Shown piece after piece: positions 53,197-62,786 of a stretch of DNA of 64,000 nucleotides (its first letter is position 1; the number at the start of each line of letters is the position of its first letter). Made by a program: the position numbers and the translations under genes. Origin of the DNA: Candidatus Phytoplasma solani (GTDB taxonomy: Bacteria > Bacillota_I > Bacilli_A > Acholeplasmatales > Acholeplasmataceae); NCBI RefSeq assembly GCF_040126175.1, contig NZ_CP155828.1:310001-374000 (forward strand). Direction: 5' to 3'. The notes beneath the pieces are model-generated. The model was not told where the DNA came from and made no database searches. It worked only from the letters and a program-made list of their open reading frames with translations.

Positions 53197-53231
53197 AAAA
53201 AAAGAACTTTTTTGACAAAGTTCTTTTTTTT
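53197..53231 (-). terminator. Terminator after rpsI
   Basis: AAAAAAAGAACTTT/AAAGTTCTTTTTTT, with a short loop TTTGAC; T-runs on both sides. Confidence 0.85.
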
Positions 53232-53235
53232 GTTA

Positions 53236-53628
53236 TTAACGTTTTGAAAATTGTGGGGCGCGACGAGCTTTTTTCAAGCCATATTTTTTGCGTTCAACAC
53301 AACGAGAATCGCGTGTTAATAATCCTGCCTTTTTTAAAATAATTCTTAATTCAGGAATGCTTTCTAATAAAGCATGAGCAATCCCTAAACGAATAGCGCC
53401 TGCTTGCGCAGAAAGACCACCACCACCAACATTAACGCGGACATCATAAGATTCTCTTTTTTTAGTAATTGCTAAAGGTTGCAACATATCTAAACGAGTA
53501 GCTGGTAGCGGCAAATAAGATTCAAAATTTTTAGTATTGATAGTGATGTTTCCAGTTCCATTAGTTAAAATAACTCGAGCAACAGCGCTTTTGCGACGTC
53601 CAGTGCCACAAAAATTTACTTTTTTCAT
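53236..53628 (-). CDS. rpsI: 30S ribosomal protein S9
   Basis: 130 aa. Diagnostic [12 protein letters not shown] at the start, [23 protein letters not shown] in the middle and [17 protein letters not shown] at the C-terminal end that reaches the P-site tRNA. Its AGAGG ribosome site overlaps the rplM stop, four bases away. Confidence 0.97.
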   Translation of the reverse strand: MKKVNFCGTGRRKSAVARVILTNGTGNITINTKNFESYLPLPATRLDMLQPLAITKKRESYDVRVNVGGGGLSAQAGAIRLGIAHALLESIPELRIILKKAGLLTRDSRCVERKKYGLKKARRAPQFSKR

Positions 53629-53632
53629 ATAA

Positions 53633-54091
53633 TTAAACCTCTAATATTTCTGGTTTTTGAGCTTGATGATTGTGGTTTTCTTGGGGATAAACAAAAAGCT
53701 TCTTGCCAATTTGAGAACCTAATTTAGTGTGAGGAATCATTCCTAAAATTGCTTTTTCAACTATTCTAATAGGAAATTTACGCATTAAATCCGTTGCAAC
53801 AATGCTAGTTAGTCCTCCTGGATAACCTGAATGTTTATAATAAACTTTTTGTGACCATTTTTTACCAGTTAATTTGATGTAAGATGCGTTAATAACAATT
53901 ACATAATCACCATTATCAACATGCGGAGTATAATGAGTTTTGTTTTTACCTTTTAAAATTGCAGCTACTTTGGTAGCTAATCTACCCAAAGTTTTATCTT
54001 TAGCATCAACTAAATGCCATTTACGTTTGATAGTGGAACTGTTAGCCATCAAAGTTTTATGGTTATTTTTGGGAAGTAATTGATTAATCAT
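53633..54091 (-). CDS. rplM: 50S ribosomal protein L13
   Basis: 152 aa. Contains [45 protein letters not shown] and [12 protein letters not shown], all L13 signatures. A short N-terminal extension (about 14 residues) precedes the usual start; AAGGAG supports it. rplM-rpsI is the conserved operon order. A strong promoter lies 125 bases upstream. Confidence 0.97.
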   Translation of the reverse strand: MINQLLPKNNHKTLMANSSTIKRKWHLVDAKDKTLGRLATKVAAILKGKNKTHYTPHVDNGDYVIVINASYIKLTGKKWSQKVYYKHSGYPGGLTSIVATDLMRKFPIRIVEKAILGMIPHTKLGSQIGKKLFVYPQENHNHQAQKPEILEV

Positions 54092-54222
54092 GAGACTTTC
54101 TCCTTATTATTATAAAAATAAGATATTAAAATTTTTTTGCTTTTTCAAAAAAGTAATTTTTTTTAAACTAATTCTTTTAACAATATTAATTATAACGATT
54201 ATTTTTTTCAACATTCTTTAAT

Positions 54223-54251
54223 ATTTTACTATAAAAAAGTAATTAAGTCAA
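54223..54251 (-). promoter_or_regulatory. Promoter of rplM-rpsI
   Basis: TTGACT and TAAAAT, 17-base spacer, on the minus strand. The best -35 box seen in the window. It implies a leader of about 125 bases that could carry an L13-type control structure; none is certain. Confidence 0.75.
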
Positions 54252-54402
54252 GTGTAATAAGTAAAAAAAGTTTTTTTTATGATATAAAATATCAAAAATA
54301 AAACTAATAAAGAAGTAAATCAATGTAAATAAAAAAAATATTTAATTTATCAAAAATTTGATTCTTTATAAGATATAAGTATTTGACGTTTAATAGAAAA
54401 GT

Positions 54403-54945
54403 TTAGACATTAAGATTTTTTCGAAAAGCTAAAGCAGTCGTTTTGCCTTTTAATGATTCAACCAAAGCGAAAACAAATTCAAAGACAGTAATAGGAGAAC
54501 GAGAAGTGACAAAATTACCACTAATAACAGCTTTTTGATTAGGTAAATAAGATCCTAAAATAAAATGTTGGCAATTAGGAAAACAAGTAAAAGAATGTTC
54601 TTTTAATAAATCTAACTTTCCTAAAAACATTGGGGCTGCGCAAATAGCGCCAACAATTTTATTAGAAACAATAAATTGTTGAATTAACTGTAATAAAAAA
54701 GTTTCTTTTTCAATAATTTGAGCGACGTAAGGACCGCCTGGAATTACTAAAAAGTCATGAGAAGATGTATCAATTGTAGAAAAATGACAATCTGCTTTGA
54801 CTTTAAGGCCGCTAGAAGAAATAACTTCCAATGATAAATTAGGGGTAGCAGTAGTTAAAGGTAGAGAAACTCGTTTTAATAAAGCTCTAGTTACTAAAGC
54901 TTCGCAATCTTCAAAGCCATCGTATAAAACTAATATTCCTTTCAT
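54403..54945 (-). CDS. DJ-1/PfpI family protein
   Basis: 180-aa protein of the DJ-1/PfpI superfamily. The nucleophile elbow is GAICAAPMFLGKLDLL (Cys near residue 103), and the N-terminal Glu is in YDGFEDCEAL near residue 12. It may be a glyoxalase/deglycase, chaperone or stress protein; the family does not settle this. AAGGAG precedes ATG. Confidence 0.9.
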   Translation of the reverse strand: MKGILVLYDGFEDCEALVTRALLKRVSLPLTTATPNLSLEVISSSGLKVKADCHFSTIDTSSHDFLVIPGGPYVAQIIEKETFLLQLIQQFIVSNKIVGAICAAPMFLGKLDLLKEHSFTCFPNCQHFILGSYLPNQKAVISGNFVTSRSPITVFEFVFALVESLKGKTTALAFRKNLNV

Positions 54946-55062
54946 AAGACTCCTTTTTATTGTTATTTAGTAAATCATTTATCATTTTATCTTTAAGATA
55001 GATATTTTCGATGATATTGAAATATTTTTTTAAGTTAAAGATTGATAAGTAAATAAAAAAAC

Positions 55063-55085
55063 ACCACAAAAAATAGTTTTGTGGT
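55063..55085 (-). terminator. Terminator after rpsO
   Basis: ACCACAAAA/TTTTGTGGT with a 5-base loop; a T-run follows on the minus strand. Confidence 0.85.
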
Positions 55086-55102
55086 ATTTTGAAGAGTAAC
55101 TT

Positions 55103-55321
55103 TTATTTTCCTAAATATTTTAATAAACTACGCTTTTTACTGTTTTTCATAAAAAGACCTCTTTTAGAATGGAAATCATGAGGATGTTTTTTAAGATGTT
55201 CGCTTAGTTTTTTAATTTCTTCTGACAAAATAGCAATTTGCACTTCAGAAGAGCCTGTGTTTTTTGGAAAACTAACAGTTGATTTAATAATTTCTTCTTT
55301 TTGTTTTTTAGTTAATGACAC
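55103..55321 (-). CDS. rpsO: 30S ribosomal protein S15, short C terminus
   Basis: 72 aa against the usual ~89. The first part is clear S15: KKQKEEIIKSTVSF, TGSSEVQIAILSEEI, HPHDFHSKRGLFMK and KRSLLKYL. It stops right after, so the last ~15 residues of the final helix are missing. No other frame continues them, and the terminator follows at once. The start is GTG 55321 with AAGGAGG eight bases upstream. It could be a natural short form or a damaged gene. Confidence 0.9.
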   Translation of the reverse strand: MSLTKKQKEEIIKSTVSFPKNTGSSEVQIAILSEEIKKLSEHLKKHPHDFHSKRGLFMKNSKKRSLLKYLGK

Positions 55322-55365
55322 TAATTTACCTCCTTATTTTAATTAATTTTTTTAAGTAAAAAAAA

Positions 55366-55689
55366 CTAAACTTTTAAAAATTGATCCACATTTAAAACAA
55401 AAATAGTGGCTCCCCCAATAGAAATTTCTGTTGGCAAAGAACTATAAGCTGAAAATTGATTCATAATACTATTAGGAATCAATTGAGTTTTTTTTTTGGA
55501 ATGTTTACCAATGATGTCTAAAGCCTTATGGACTTGTTCTTCTTTAACCCCTAAAATAAAAGTAGCATTAGTTTCTTTTAAAAAACCTCCTTTAGTAGCT
55601 AATTTGGTTATAAAAAAACTATTTTCAATTAAAGAATTTTCTACTTTATTCGCATCGTTACTAGAAACGATAGCTATAATTAATTTCAT
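55366..55689 (-). CDS. darA: Cyclic-di-AMP receptor, PII-like (DarA)
   Basis: 107-aa PII-like protein of the DarA/PstA family that binds cyclic di-AMP in Firmicutes. It begins MKLIIAIVSSNDANKVENSL, and shows FFITKLATKGGFLKETNATF, FILGV and ISIGGATIFVLNVDQF, all matching the family. ATG 55689 is chosen over GTG 55698 by homology. A TATAAT lies only about 20 bases before it, so the leader is very short. Confidence 0.9.
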   Translation of the reverse strand: MKLIIAIVSSNDANKVENSLIENSFFITKLATKGGFLKETNATFILGVKEEQVHKALDIIGKHSKKKTQLIPNSIMNQFSAYSSLPTEISIGGATIFVLNVDQFLKV

Positions 55690-55792
55690 ATGATCCACAA
55701 AAATATTATACCTTATTTTTTTAAATTTAGAGAAAAAAATATTTTTAAAAAAACAAATTAAAAACTATCACTTTTTTAAATTTAATAATTAG

Positions 55793-56509
55793 TTAACGTT
55801 TATCTAATTTAGCAGCTAAAAATCCCCCGATTAATTGTACTATTTGGGTTAAAGCAAACATAGAAAAAACACAAACCATAATCAAATCTAAAGAATTAAA
55901 ACCATTTAATTTTAATAAAGAAGAGTCACCATTATAACCACGAGAAATAGCAATTTCGCCGATCCCTATATGTCCTATAATTCCTAAGACAGAAGAATAA
56001 GCCAAAGATGTTACAAAAAGAGAAGAAGCTTTTAAAACAATATCAGAGCAAGTTTCCTTCAATAAAAAAAATTTAATAAATTGCCAGTTATTAGCTCCAA
56101 GACTATAAGATGTTTGATAAATTTCAGGGTTAACAGTGAGAAAAATTTGTTCACAATGCCGACCAAAAAGTGGAGTTAAAATTAAAATTAAGGAAATTAA
56201 ACCAACTTTAAAACCATAAGATAAACCAAAAAAAGGATATAAAAAAAATTTAATAAACAAAACAATCAACAACAAAAAAGGAGTTGAAATTAAAAAATTA
56301 ATAAACATGTTGCAAATAAAATATCTTTTATGATGTTTTTTCATTTTTAATAAATATAAATAAACACCTAAAGAAAGTCCAAGAAAAAAAGAAACCAAAG
56401 AAGAAAGAAAAGTTATTTTAACAGTTTCTAAGAAAGCTTTTGCAAACAAATAATGATTCCATTCTTTATAAGTTATAATTTTCCAAAAAGTTTTTAAAAA
56501 AGTAAACAT
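55793..56509 (-). CDS. metI: D-methionine-type ABC transporter permease
   Basis: 238-aa MetI-like permease, five or more membrane spans. Contains SFFLGLSLGVYLYLLK, NPEIYQTSYSLGANNWQFIKFF (EAA-like, contacting MetN), YSSVLGIIGHIGIGEIAI and RGYNGDSS. It lies four bases after metQ. Reads in the operon metN-metQ-metI. Confidence 0.88.
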   Translation of the reverse strand: MFTFLKTFWKIITYKEWNHYLFAKAFLETVKITFLSSLVSFFLGLSLGVYLYLLKMKKHHKRYFICNMFINFLISTPFLLLIVLFIKFFLYPFFGLSYGFKVGLISLILILTPLFGRHCEQIFLTVNPEIYQTSYSLGANNWQFIKFFLLKETCSDIVLKASSLFVTSLAYSSVLGIIGHIGIGEIAISRGYNGDSSLLKLNGFNSLDLIMVCVFSMFALTQIVQLIGGFLAAKLDKR

Positions 56510-56513
56510 TATC

Positions 56514-57551
56514 TTAAGAAACTCTTTCGGCCGAACTAGTTTTCCCTAAATATTTATCTTTAATTGTTTGGCTAAGAATATCTATTTTTTCTCTAGGAAT
56601 CATATAATATCTTCCTTTAAAAATCCCTTCTTGTGCTTCGTTAATAATTTTTTCTTGTTTTAAAACTTCTTGTAAAATTTTAATTTCTTTAGATTTTTCA
56701 TTATCTTTTCTAGCCACTAAAGAAATAGTATAAGAATAAATAGGATCTTCTAATTCATCAGGTTTTTTAAGTGTTTCAACGACGCTAACATCATTAGATA
56801 TGTTGCCCATAAGAGTAGGATATTGAAGACATAAATCATAACCTCCATTTAGAAATTTATGAGTAATTGAAATTAATTCATCAGTTTCATATTGAATTTC
56901 GGGGAAACCAAAAACACTTTCAAAAAAATTGGGTTTGAGTTCAAAAAATGTTTGAGTTGTTGTTCCAAGGTTATTTTTTTTAATTATGCCTAATTGTTCT
57001 AATAAATAAAAAGATAAAGACTGTTGAAAATTATCATTAGGCATTAAAATTTTTAGTTTTTTGTTGGGATTATCTTTTTTGAATTTTTTTAAGTCTTCCA
57101 AATTTTTAAAATTATTGTCTTTGTTTAAAGCAAAAAGACTAAATTTAGGTAAATAACCCGCTTGAACAAAAGTCAATCTATTATTATAATTTTGGTTAGC
57201 TATATTTAAATGATGAACATGGGCGTCAAATTTCGCATCTACTTCTTTATTGGCTAATAATTCATCAGTTTTATTAAAACCATTAGGAAAATATAAAATT
57301 TCTAAAGTAATGTTGTGATATTTTTTTAAATGTTTTTTCACAGAACCTTCTAATAGGTTTTGAACCGTCGATAAAGCAGTAGCTACTTTTAATCGCGAAG
57401 GAAAAAGATCTAAAGCAGTTTGTTTTGAGAAATGAGTTTTTAGATTCCAATAAAAATAACCTAAGGTAAAATTGACCAAAAGAGATAACGTAAATAAAAC
57501 AAGTAAGAGATTTTTTTTATTCTTCCAAGGTAAAGAAAGTAAATAAAACAT
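56514..57551 (-). CDS. metQ: Methionine-type ABC transporter binding protein
   Basis: 345-aa NlpA/MetQ family binding protein with an N-terminal membrane anchor (about residues 10-32) and no lipobox. Contains VDAKFDAHVHHLNIAN, a variant of the family's DANYFQHxPYL segment, and LEKLGIIKKNNL-like sequence. Substrate is methionine or related; not certain. GTG 57563 is part of the AAAGGTG ribosome site, so ATG 57551 is chosen. Confidence 0.8.
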   Translation of the reverse strand: MFYLLSLPWKNKKNLLLVLFTLSLLVNFTLGYFYWNLKTHFSKQTALDLFPSRLKVATALSTVQNLLEGSVKKHLKKYHNITLEILYFPNGFNKTDELLANKEVDAKFDAHVHHLNIANQNYNNRLTFVQAGYLPKFSLFALNKDNNFKNLEDLKKFKKDNPNKKLKILMPNDNFQQSLSFYLLEQLGIIKKNNLGTTTQTFFELKPNFFESVFGFPEIQYETDELISITHKFLNGGYDLCLQYPTLMGNISNDVSVVETLKKPDELEDPIYSYTISLVARKDNEKSKEIKILQEVLKQEKIINEAQEGIFKGRYYMIPREKIDILSQTIKDKYLGKTSSAERVS

Positions 57552-57601
57552 ATATAAATACACCTTTGTAAATTAATTTATGGTTTTTTTGCAAAAAATA
57601 G

Positions 57602-58294
57602 TTAAAAAATGTTTTGATAAGGAACTGCCTCCATTTTATAAGTGGGATTTAAAGCAACAATTTTTTCTAACTTACCTTGATGCAAAATAGCTACTCGATG
57701 ACATAAACTTTTAATAACTGCAACATTATGAGAAACTAAAAAAATAGTAGTTTTAAGTTGTTGATTGGTTTTTAGCAACAAGCACAAAATTTCTTGACTT
57801 GTAATTTCATCTAAAGCAAAAGTTGGTTCATCGCAAAAAACAATTTTGGGTTTATAAATTAAGGCTCTTGCAATTGCGATTCGTTGTTTTTGGCCGCCTG
57901 ATAAGGTTTTGGGGTAAACGTTAGCGAAAGATTGTAAACCTACAAATGTTAAAATTTGATTAACTTCTTTTTGGATCAATTCTTTGCGATATTTTCTAAT
58001 TTTCAAAGGTAAAGCGATATTATCAAAAACATTTAAATTATTCAAAAGATTAAAATTTTGAAAAATCATAGCACTTTCAAAACGATTAAAAGATTTTTGC
58101 ATCACTTGTGACATATTTTGATCTGGTATTATAAATTCATTCATTATTTTTAATAAAGTACTTTTACCAGAACCAGATGATCCGACAAGACCAAAAATTT
58201 CACCTTTTAAAACTGTTAAAGTAATATTTTTAAGAATTTTTAGATGCGTTTGGTTCATCATAAAGGTTTTAGAAAGGTTTTTAATTTTAATCAT
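57602..58294 (-). CDS. metN: Methionine-type ABC transporter ATPase, short form
   Basis: 230-aa ABC ATPase. Walker A GSSGSGKSTLLK, Q-loop FQNFNLL, signature [15 protein letters not shown] near residue 130, Walker B VFCDEPTFALDE and H-loop VSHN are all complete. The C-terminal NIL/ACT-like domain by which MetN (~340 aa) senses methionine is missing. The operon metNQI is intact in order. Confidence 0.9.
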   Translation of the reverse strand: MIKIKNLSKTFMMNQTHLKILKNITLTVLKGEIFGLVGSSGSGKSTLLKIMNEFIIPDQNMSQVMQKSFNRFESAMIFQNFNLLNNLNVFDNIALPLKIRKYRKELIQKEVNQILTFVGLQSFANVYPKTLSGGQKQRIAIARALIYKPKIVFCDEPTFALDEITSQEILCLLLKTNQQLKTTIFLVSHNVAVIKSLCHRVAILHQGKLEKIVALNPTYKMEAVPYQNIF

Positions 58295-58390
58295 AATAAT
58301 CCATTTGTTATTTTAATAATTTTACAATATTTTAAATTCAAACAAATAGATTCATATAATGAATTAATTTACTTGTAACATTCAAAAAAA

Positions 58391-59299
58391 TTAAATATTT
58401 GTTAATGTTTGTATTAGTTGTGTAAAATTTAAGGGTAAAGGAGCTTTGAGTTTCATTTTTTGAGAGGTGATGGGATGTGTAAATATTAACTCTTTAGCAT
58501 GTAAAAATTGACCTAAATCAGTATTATAATGTTTGGAACCATAAAGTTTGTCTCCTACAATCGGATGTTTTAAATAAGATAAATGAGTTCTAATTTGATG
58601 AGTGCGTCCTGTTTCTAAAATAAATTCCATTAAAGAAAAATTCTTAAATCTTTTTAAAGTTTTAAAATGGGTAATTGATTGTTTTCCATTTAGTAAAACT
58701 GCCATTTTTAAGCGATCATGAGTATTTCTTGCAATCGGAAGATTAATGGTTCCTTTATCTTCTAAAAAACCTTCTATAAAAGCCCAATAAACTTTTTTAA
58801 TAGTTCTCGTGTTAAAAGCTGTTTGTAATTTCTGACTAACATTATCATTTTTAGCTATTAATATTAAACCAGTGGTATTTTTATCTAACCTATGAACAAT
58901 TCCCGGTCTTAAAGTATCAAGATTACTTAAAGATTTAAATTGATAAATCAAACCATTAATTAAGGTGATGCCTGAAAAACTCAAAGAAGGATGGACAATT
59001 AAATTAGAAGGTTTATTAATGACAGCTAAATATGGATCTTCATAAATAACATCTAAATTAAGATTATAAGGTTTTTGAATATTTAAAGGTGTTTTGAAAA
59101 CAGTAGCTGTAATGGTTACTAAATCTTTAATTTTGAGTAGATATCTTTTTTTTGCGGGCTTGTGATTGACTAAAACTTTTTGAGATAAAATTAGTTTTTG
59201 AGATTGACTTTTATTCCAAGTAGTTTGACAAACTAAAAAATGATCTAATCTTTGCATTGCGTTTTTTTCTGAAATAAGAAAATCTTTAATTTCTTGCAT
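58391..59299 (-). CDS. rluD: RluD-family pseudouridine synthase
   Basis: 302 aa. N-terminal S4 RNA-binding domain (about 5-65), then the catalytic motif RPGIVHRLDKNTTGLILIAK (Asp near residue 140) and GRTHQIRTHLSYLKHPIVGD. The RluA/C/D class modifies 23S rRNA or tRNA; RluD-like is the best guess because of the S4 domain. The extended frame to 59335 is rejected because AAAAGG and MQEIKDF support ATG 59299. Confidence 0.88.
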   Translation of the reverse strand: MQEIKDFLISEKNAMQRLDHFLVCQTTWNKSQSQKLILSQKVLVNHKPAKKRYLLKIKDLVTITATVFKTPLNIQKPYNLNLDVIYEDPYLAVINKPSNLIVHPSLSFSGITLINGLIYQFKSLSNLDTLRPGIVHRLDKNTTGLILIAKNDNVSQKLQTAFNTRTIKKVYWAFIEGFLEDKGTINLPIARNTHDRLKMAVLLNGKQSITHFKTLKRFKNFSLMEFILETGRTHQIRTHLSYLKHPIVGDKLYGSKHYNTDLGQFLHAKELIFTHPITSQKMKLKAPLPLNFTQLIQTLTNI

Positions 59300-59455
59300 A
59301 TAAAAAACCTTTTCTAAAAAGATAAAAAAGAACAAATCTTAAGTTTACTTAAAGTTTGTTTAATGGCGGGGTTTTGTTTTGAAAAGAAAACTTATTTTAA
59401 TAAATTTGTTATTTTTTTATACATTATTTTTTTGGTTTTATCCGAATGGAATAAT

Positions 59456-61360
59456 TTAATTTTCTATTGAATTAATGCTTGGTTCATTTGTAGAAATTAA
59501 TTCATTATTGTTTTTTTCTTTTTCAGCTGCTTTTTTTTCTTCTTCCCACCAACCAATTTTATTTGTGGCAACAATTTCATCAATATCTTTTTTAGTAAGT
59601 GTTTCAATTTCTAATAAATATGAAGCAATAGCATCTAATAAGACTTTATTTTCTTTAATAATTCTTTTTGCTTCTCCGTAACAGCTAGAAATTATTTTTT
59701 GAATTTCTTGATCAATTTCTAAACCTTTAGGATCAGAAAAATCATTTTGAAAATTGTTTCCTGAATATTGGACAAGTCCTAATTCACTCATCCCGAATTT
59801 AGTAACCATTAATTTAGCTATTTTAGTAGCCTCTTTAAAATCACTGTAAGCACCACTAGAAACATCATTAAACATTAATTCTTCAGCGACTCTTCCACCC
59901 AAAAAAGAAGTAATTTGAGCTAATAAAGTTTTTTTGGAAGAAAAGTAAGTTTCTTCTTGGGGTAACATTAAATTATAACCGCCAGCATTACCACGGGGAA
60001 TAATAGTTATTTTTTGCACTACTTGAGCAAAAGGCATTTTAATACCAACGACGGCATGCCCTGCTTCGTGGAAAGCAACCATCCTTTTTTCTTTATCACT
60101 ATATTTACGAGATTTTTTAGCAGGACCCATTAAAATACGATCCAAAGCTTCACTAATATCTTTTTTATTAATTGTAGAAGCACTTCTTCGAGCGGCTAAT
60201 AAAGCAGCTTCATTTAAAGTTCCTTCTAATTGAGCACCACTGAATCCAGGAGTTTGTTTTGCTAATTCTTCCAAACTAATTTCTTTAGATAATTTTTTAT
60301 TATTAGCATGAAGTTTTAAAATAGCTTCACGGTCTTTTACATTCGGTAAAGCAATATTAAAATGACGATCAAACCTACCTGGTCTTAAAATAGCTGAATC
60401 AATTGCTTCTGGTTGGTTAGTTGCAGCAATGACAATAATTCCTGATTTTTGGTTAAAACCATCCATTTCAACTAAAAGTTGATTTAAGGTTTGTTCCGAA
60501 CCACTGTTTGTCATCATTGCTCCTCTTTTTCTTGCAACAGCTTCAATTTCATCAATGAAAACAATACACGGAGCTGATGCTTGTGCTTCTTTGAAAAGAT
60601 CCCTGATGCGGCTTGCTCCAAGACCTACATAAACTTCATCAAATTCAGAACCAGCAGCAGCAAAAAAAGGAACACCAGCTTCACCAGCAACAGCTTTGGC
60701 TAAAAGGGTTTTACCAGTTCCTGGAGGTCCATATAATAAAACACCTTTTGGAATGCGAGCTCCCATAGATATATATTTGAGCGGGTTTTTTAAAAAATCA
60801 ATTAACTCAGACATTTCTTCTTTTTCTTCATCAGCACCTGCAACATCTTTGAAAGTAAATCTTTTGTTAGGAATAGTTGCTTTTCTTGATTTAATACCTT
60901 TTTTAGCAGAAAGTTCATTACCGACTTGTTCAAGTGTATCCGAAAGAACAAGGTAAAAACAATATAAAATGATAACTTTGAAGCAAATCCAAGCAATTTC
61001 TATTGCAATTTCGTAACCATAATGAGGACGTGGATCTTTAGGATTTATTTTAATGTTTTTTAAAGAATCTTTTAGTCCCTCATCATTAAACAAATATTCT
61101 TTAGGGACGTGAAAATAATCAATTTTTTTATTATCTTTTTTGGTAACGGTTAATTTAAGATAATTTGTAAAAATAACAGGTTCATAAACTATTTCTTTTA
61201 TTTCTTTATTTTCAAAAGAATCTGTTAATGATGTCAAGCCATCAGGATCTGTATTTTTTTTGTTAAAATAACACCATCCAAAAGCAAGAGCAATAACTAC
61301 TAGAGCTACATATAAAACATAAACATTAAATTTTTTAAAAATTTTATCTAAAAATGTCAT
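59456..61360 (-). CDS. ftsH: ATP-dependent zinc metalloprotease FtsH
   Basis: 634-aa membrane AAA+ protease for quality control. Two N-terminal membrane spans (about 12-30 and 118-140) flank an outer loop. Walker [20 protein letters not shown] near 210, Walker [13 protein letters not shown] near 268, second region of homology [21 protein letters not shown], and the zinc site HEAGH near 430 are all present. It is the housekeeping copy, next to tilS, as in Firmicutes; PMUs carry extra ftsH genes elsewhere. Confidence 0.96.
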   Translation of the reverse strand: MTFLDKIFKKFNVYVLYVALVVIALAFGWCYFNKKNTDPDGLTSLTDSFENKEIKEIVYEPVIFTNYLKLTVTKKDNKKIDYFHVPKEYLFNDEGLKDSLKNIKINPKDPRPHYGYEIAIEIAWICFKVIILYCFYLVLSDTLEQVGNELSAKKGIKSRKATIPNKRFTFKDVAGADEEKEEMSELIDFLKNPLKYISMGARIPKGVLLYGPPGTGKTLLAKAVAGEAGVPFFAAAGSEFDEVYVGLGASRIRDLFKEAQASAPCIVFIDEIEAVARKRGAMMTNSGSEQTLNQLLVEMDGFNQKSGIIVIAATNQPEAIDSAILRPGRFDRHFNIALPNVKDREAILKLHANNKKLSKEISLEELAKQTPGFSGAQLEGTLNEAALLAARRSASTINKKDISEALDRILMGPAKKSRKYSDKEKRMVAFHEAGHAVVGIKMPFAQVVQKITIIPRGNAGGYNLMLPQEETYFSSKKTLLAQITSFLGGRVAEELMFNDVSSGAYSDFKEATKIAKLMVTKFGMSELGLVQYSGNNFQNDFSDPKGLEIDQEIQKIISSCYGEAKRIIKENKVLLDAIASYLLEIETLTKKDIDEIVATNKIGWWEEEKKAAEKEKNNNELISTNEPSINSIEN

Positions 61361-61379
61361 AAAATTACCTTCTTTTTTT

Positions 61380-61417
61380 AATAAATATCTAAGTTTTTAA
61401 TAAATATCTAAGTTATT
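61380..61417. repeat. Tandem 19-bp direct repeat
   Basis: Two copies of AATAAATATCTAAGTT with TTT or ATT at the end, just upstream of ftsH. Possibly slippage; could affect the ftsH leader. Confidence 0.6.
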
Positions 61418-61448
61418 GGATAATTAAAAAAACAACTAACTTTTTAAA

Positions 61449-62762
61449 TTAATTTTGTAAACCTAAGGAAATCAAATGAAAACTACCTAAGGTATAATTA
61501 ATATATAAATGAGGAATCCATAAAATATTATCATTATGATCAACTATTAACCATAAATTATTTCTTTGGAGAAAAGGGACTTTTTTATTGATTAAAAAGT
61601 TTTTGAGTTTTTGCTTTCCAAAACTAAATTTCAAGTAATCACCTGGTTTTTTTTGACGCAACTTCAAAGGAAAAATAATTTGTTGTAAATCATAACTAAT
61701 AGTTAAAACTTGTTGCAAAGAAGAAGGGAGACAAGTTGCACAAGTAGAGACATAAAGTAAAGGTTTTTTGTAGACACAATCTTTTATTGTTAAGGATGTG
61801 TCATTAGAAACAAGACCAAAATAATTATAACTTTTAATCAAAGAATAACCTAAATTAAGAGTCCAAGATAAGTTAGGTTTAGTGGAAAAAGATAGTCCTT
61901 TTACTATGCTTTCAACCACTAAAAAAGTTTTATCAATATTTTTTTTTTCTAATAAATAAAGTATAATATCTTTTTGAATTACTTTATCAAGGGATAAAAA
62001 AGGAGCGAGACAAAAGACTAAACTATTAGCTTGAAAATTTAAGTCTTTTTGCAAAAAAAACAAGATATAATCTTTTTTAGTTTGATTTCTTTCAACAAAA
62101 AGAAGAGTTTGTTTTCTAATAAAATGTTGAGTTTGAAAAAGAATGAGCGAAAAATTTTTAATGTTTTGTAAAAAAGTAGTTTCTTCTTTGAGGTAAGGAA
62201 TAATATGATGTCTTATTTGATTTCTTTGATAGATATTGATTTTATTGGTATAATCGGATAAAAAAGGAATCTTATTTTTTTTAGCATAAGAAATAATTTT
62301 TTCTTTAGTTAAGTACAAAAAAGGTTTTAAAAAGAGAAATCCTTGCAAAGATAACTCTGGTTGCATTCCACTATAACCTAGCAAAGTGCTACCACGAGCG
62401 ATTTTTTGCAAAATAGTTTCTGCTAAATCATCTAAATGATGAGCTGTGATAACATAAGGAGTTTGGTATTTTTTAGCTATTTGTTTTAGCTTTTCTTGTC
62501 TTAAAAGGCGAGCTTGAGTTTGAAAATTTTTGAAATCTAGTTGCAATTCAAAATAATAAAAGGGTATTTGTTTTTGGAAACAATAAGTTTGAATCAAATC
62601 TTTGTCTTTAAAAGCATCAGAACGTTTTAAATGATTGAAATGAACTACTTTTAACTGAAACTTTTGCGACCACAAAAAATCTAACAAAACCATCGAATCA
62701 ATGCCACCACTAATAGCTGCAATATAAGTTTTTTGAGGATCTAATTTTAAAGATAATTTCAT
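61449..62762 (-). CDS. tilS: tRNA(Ile)-lysidine synthase
   Basis: 437 aa. N-terminal PP-loop ATPase motif AAISGGIDSMVLLDFL (SGGxDS) near residue 17, then HHLDDLAETILQKIARGS and the TilS C-terminal domains. It makes lysidine in the tRNA-Ile that reads AUA, so that AUA is read as Ile; an essential gene. Between aspS and ftsH. Confidence 0.93.
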   Translation of the reverse strand: MKLSLKLDPQKTYIAAISGGIDSMVLLDFLWSQKFQLKVVHFNHLKRSDAFKDKDLIQTYCFQKQIPFYYFELQLDFKNFQTQARLLRQEKLKQIAKKYQTPYVITAHHLDDLAETILQKIARGSTLLGYSGMQPELSLQGFLFLKPFLYLTKEKIISYAKKNKIPFLSDYTNKINIYQRNQIRHHIIPYLKEETTFLQNIKNFSLILFQTQHFIRKQTLLFVERNQTKKDYILFFLQKDLNFQANSLVFCLAPFLSLDKVIQKDIILYLLEKKNIDKTFLVVESIVKGLSFSTKPNLSWTLNLGYSLIKSYNYFGLVSNDTSLTIKDCVYKKPLLYVSTCATCLPSSLQQVLTISYDLQQIIFPLKLRQKKPGDYLKFSFGKQKLKNFLINKKVPFLQRNNLWLIVDHNDNILWIPHLYINYTLGSFHLISLGLQN

Positions 62763-62786
62763 TGAACTACTTTTACTCTTGTTAAT

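Noticed and set aside
54092-54222. L13 leader control element
   Set aside because: The leader is long enough, but no convincing structure matching known L13 leaders could be drawn by eye; kept only as a remark.
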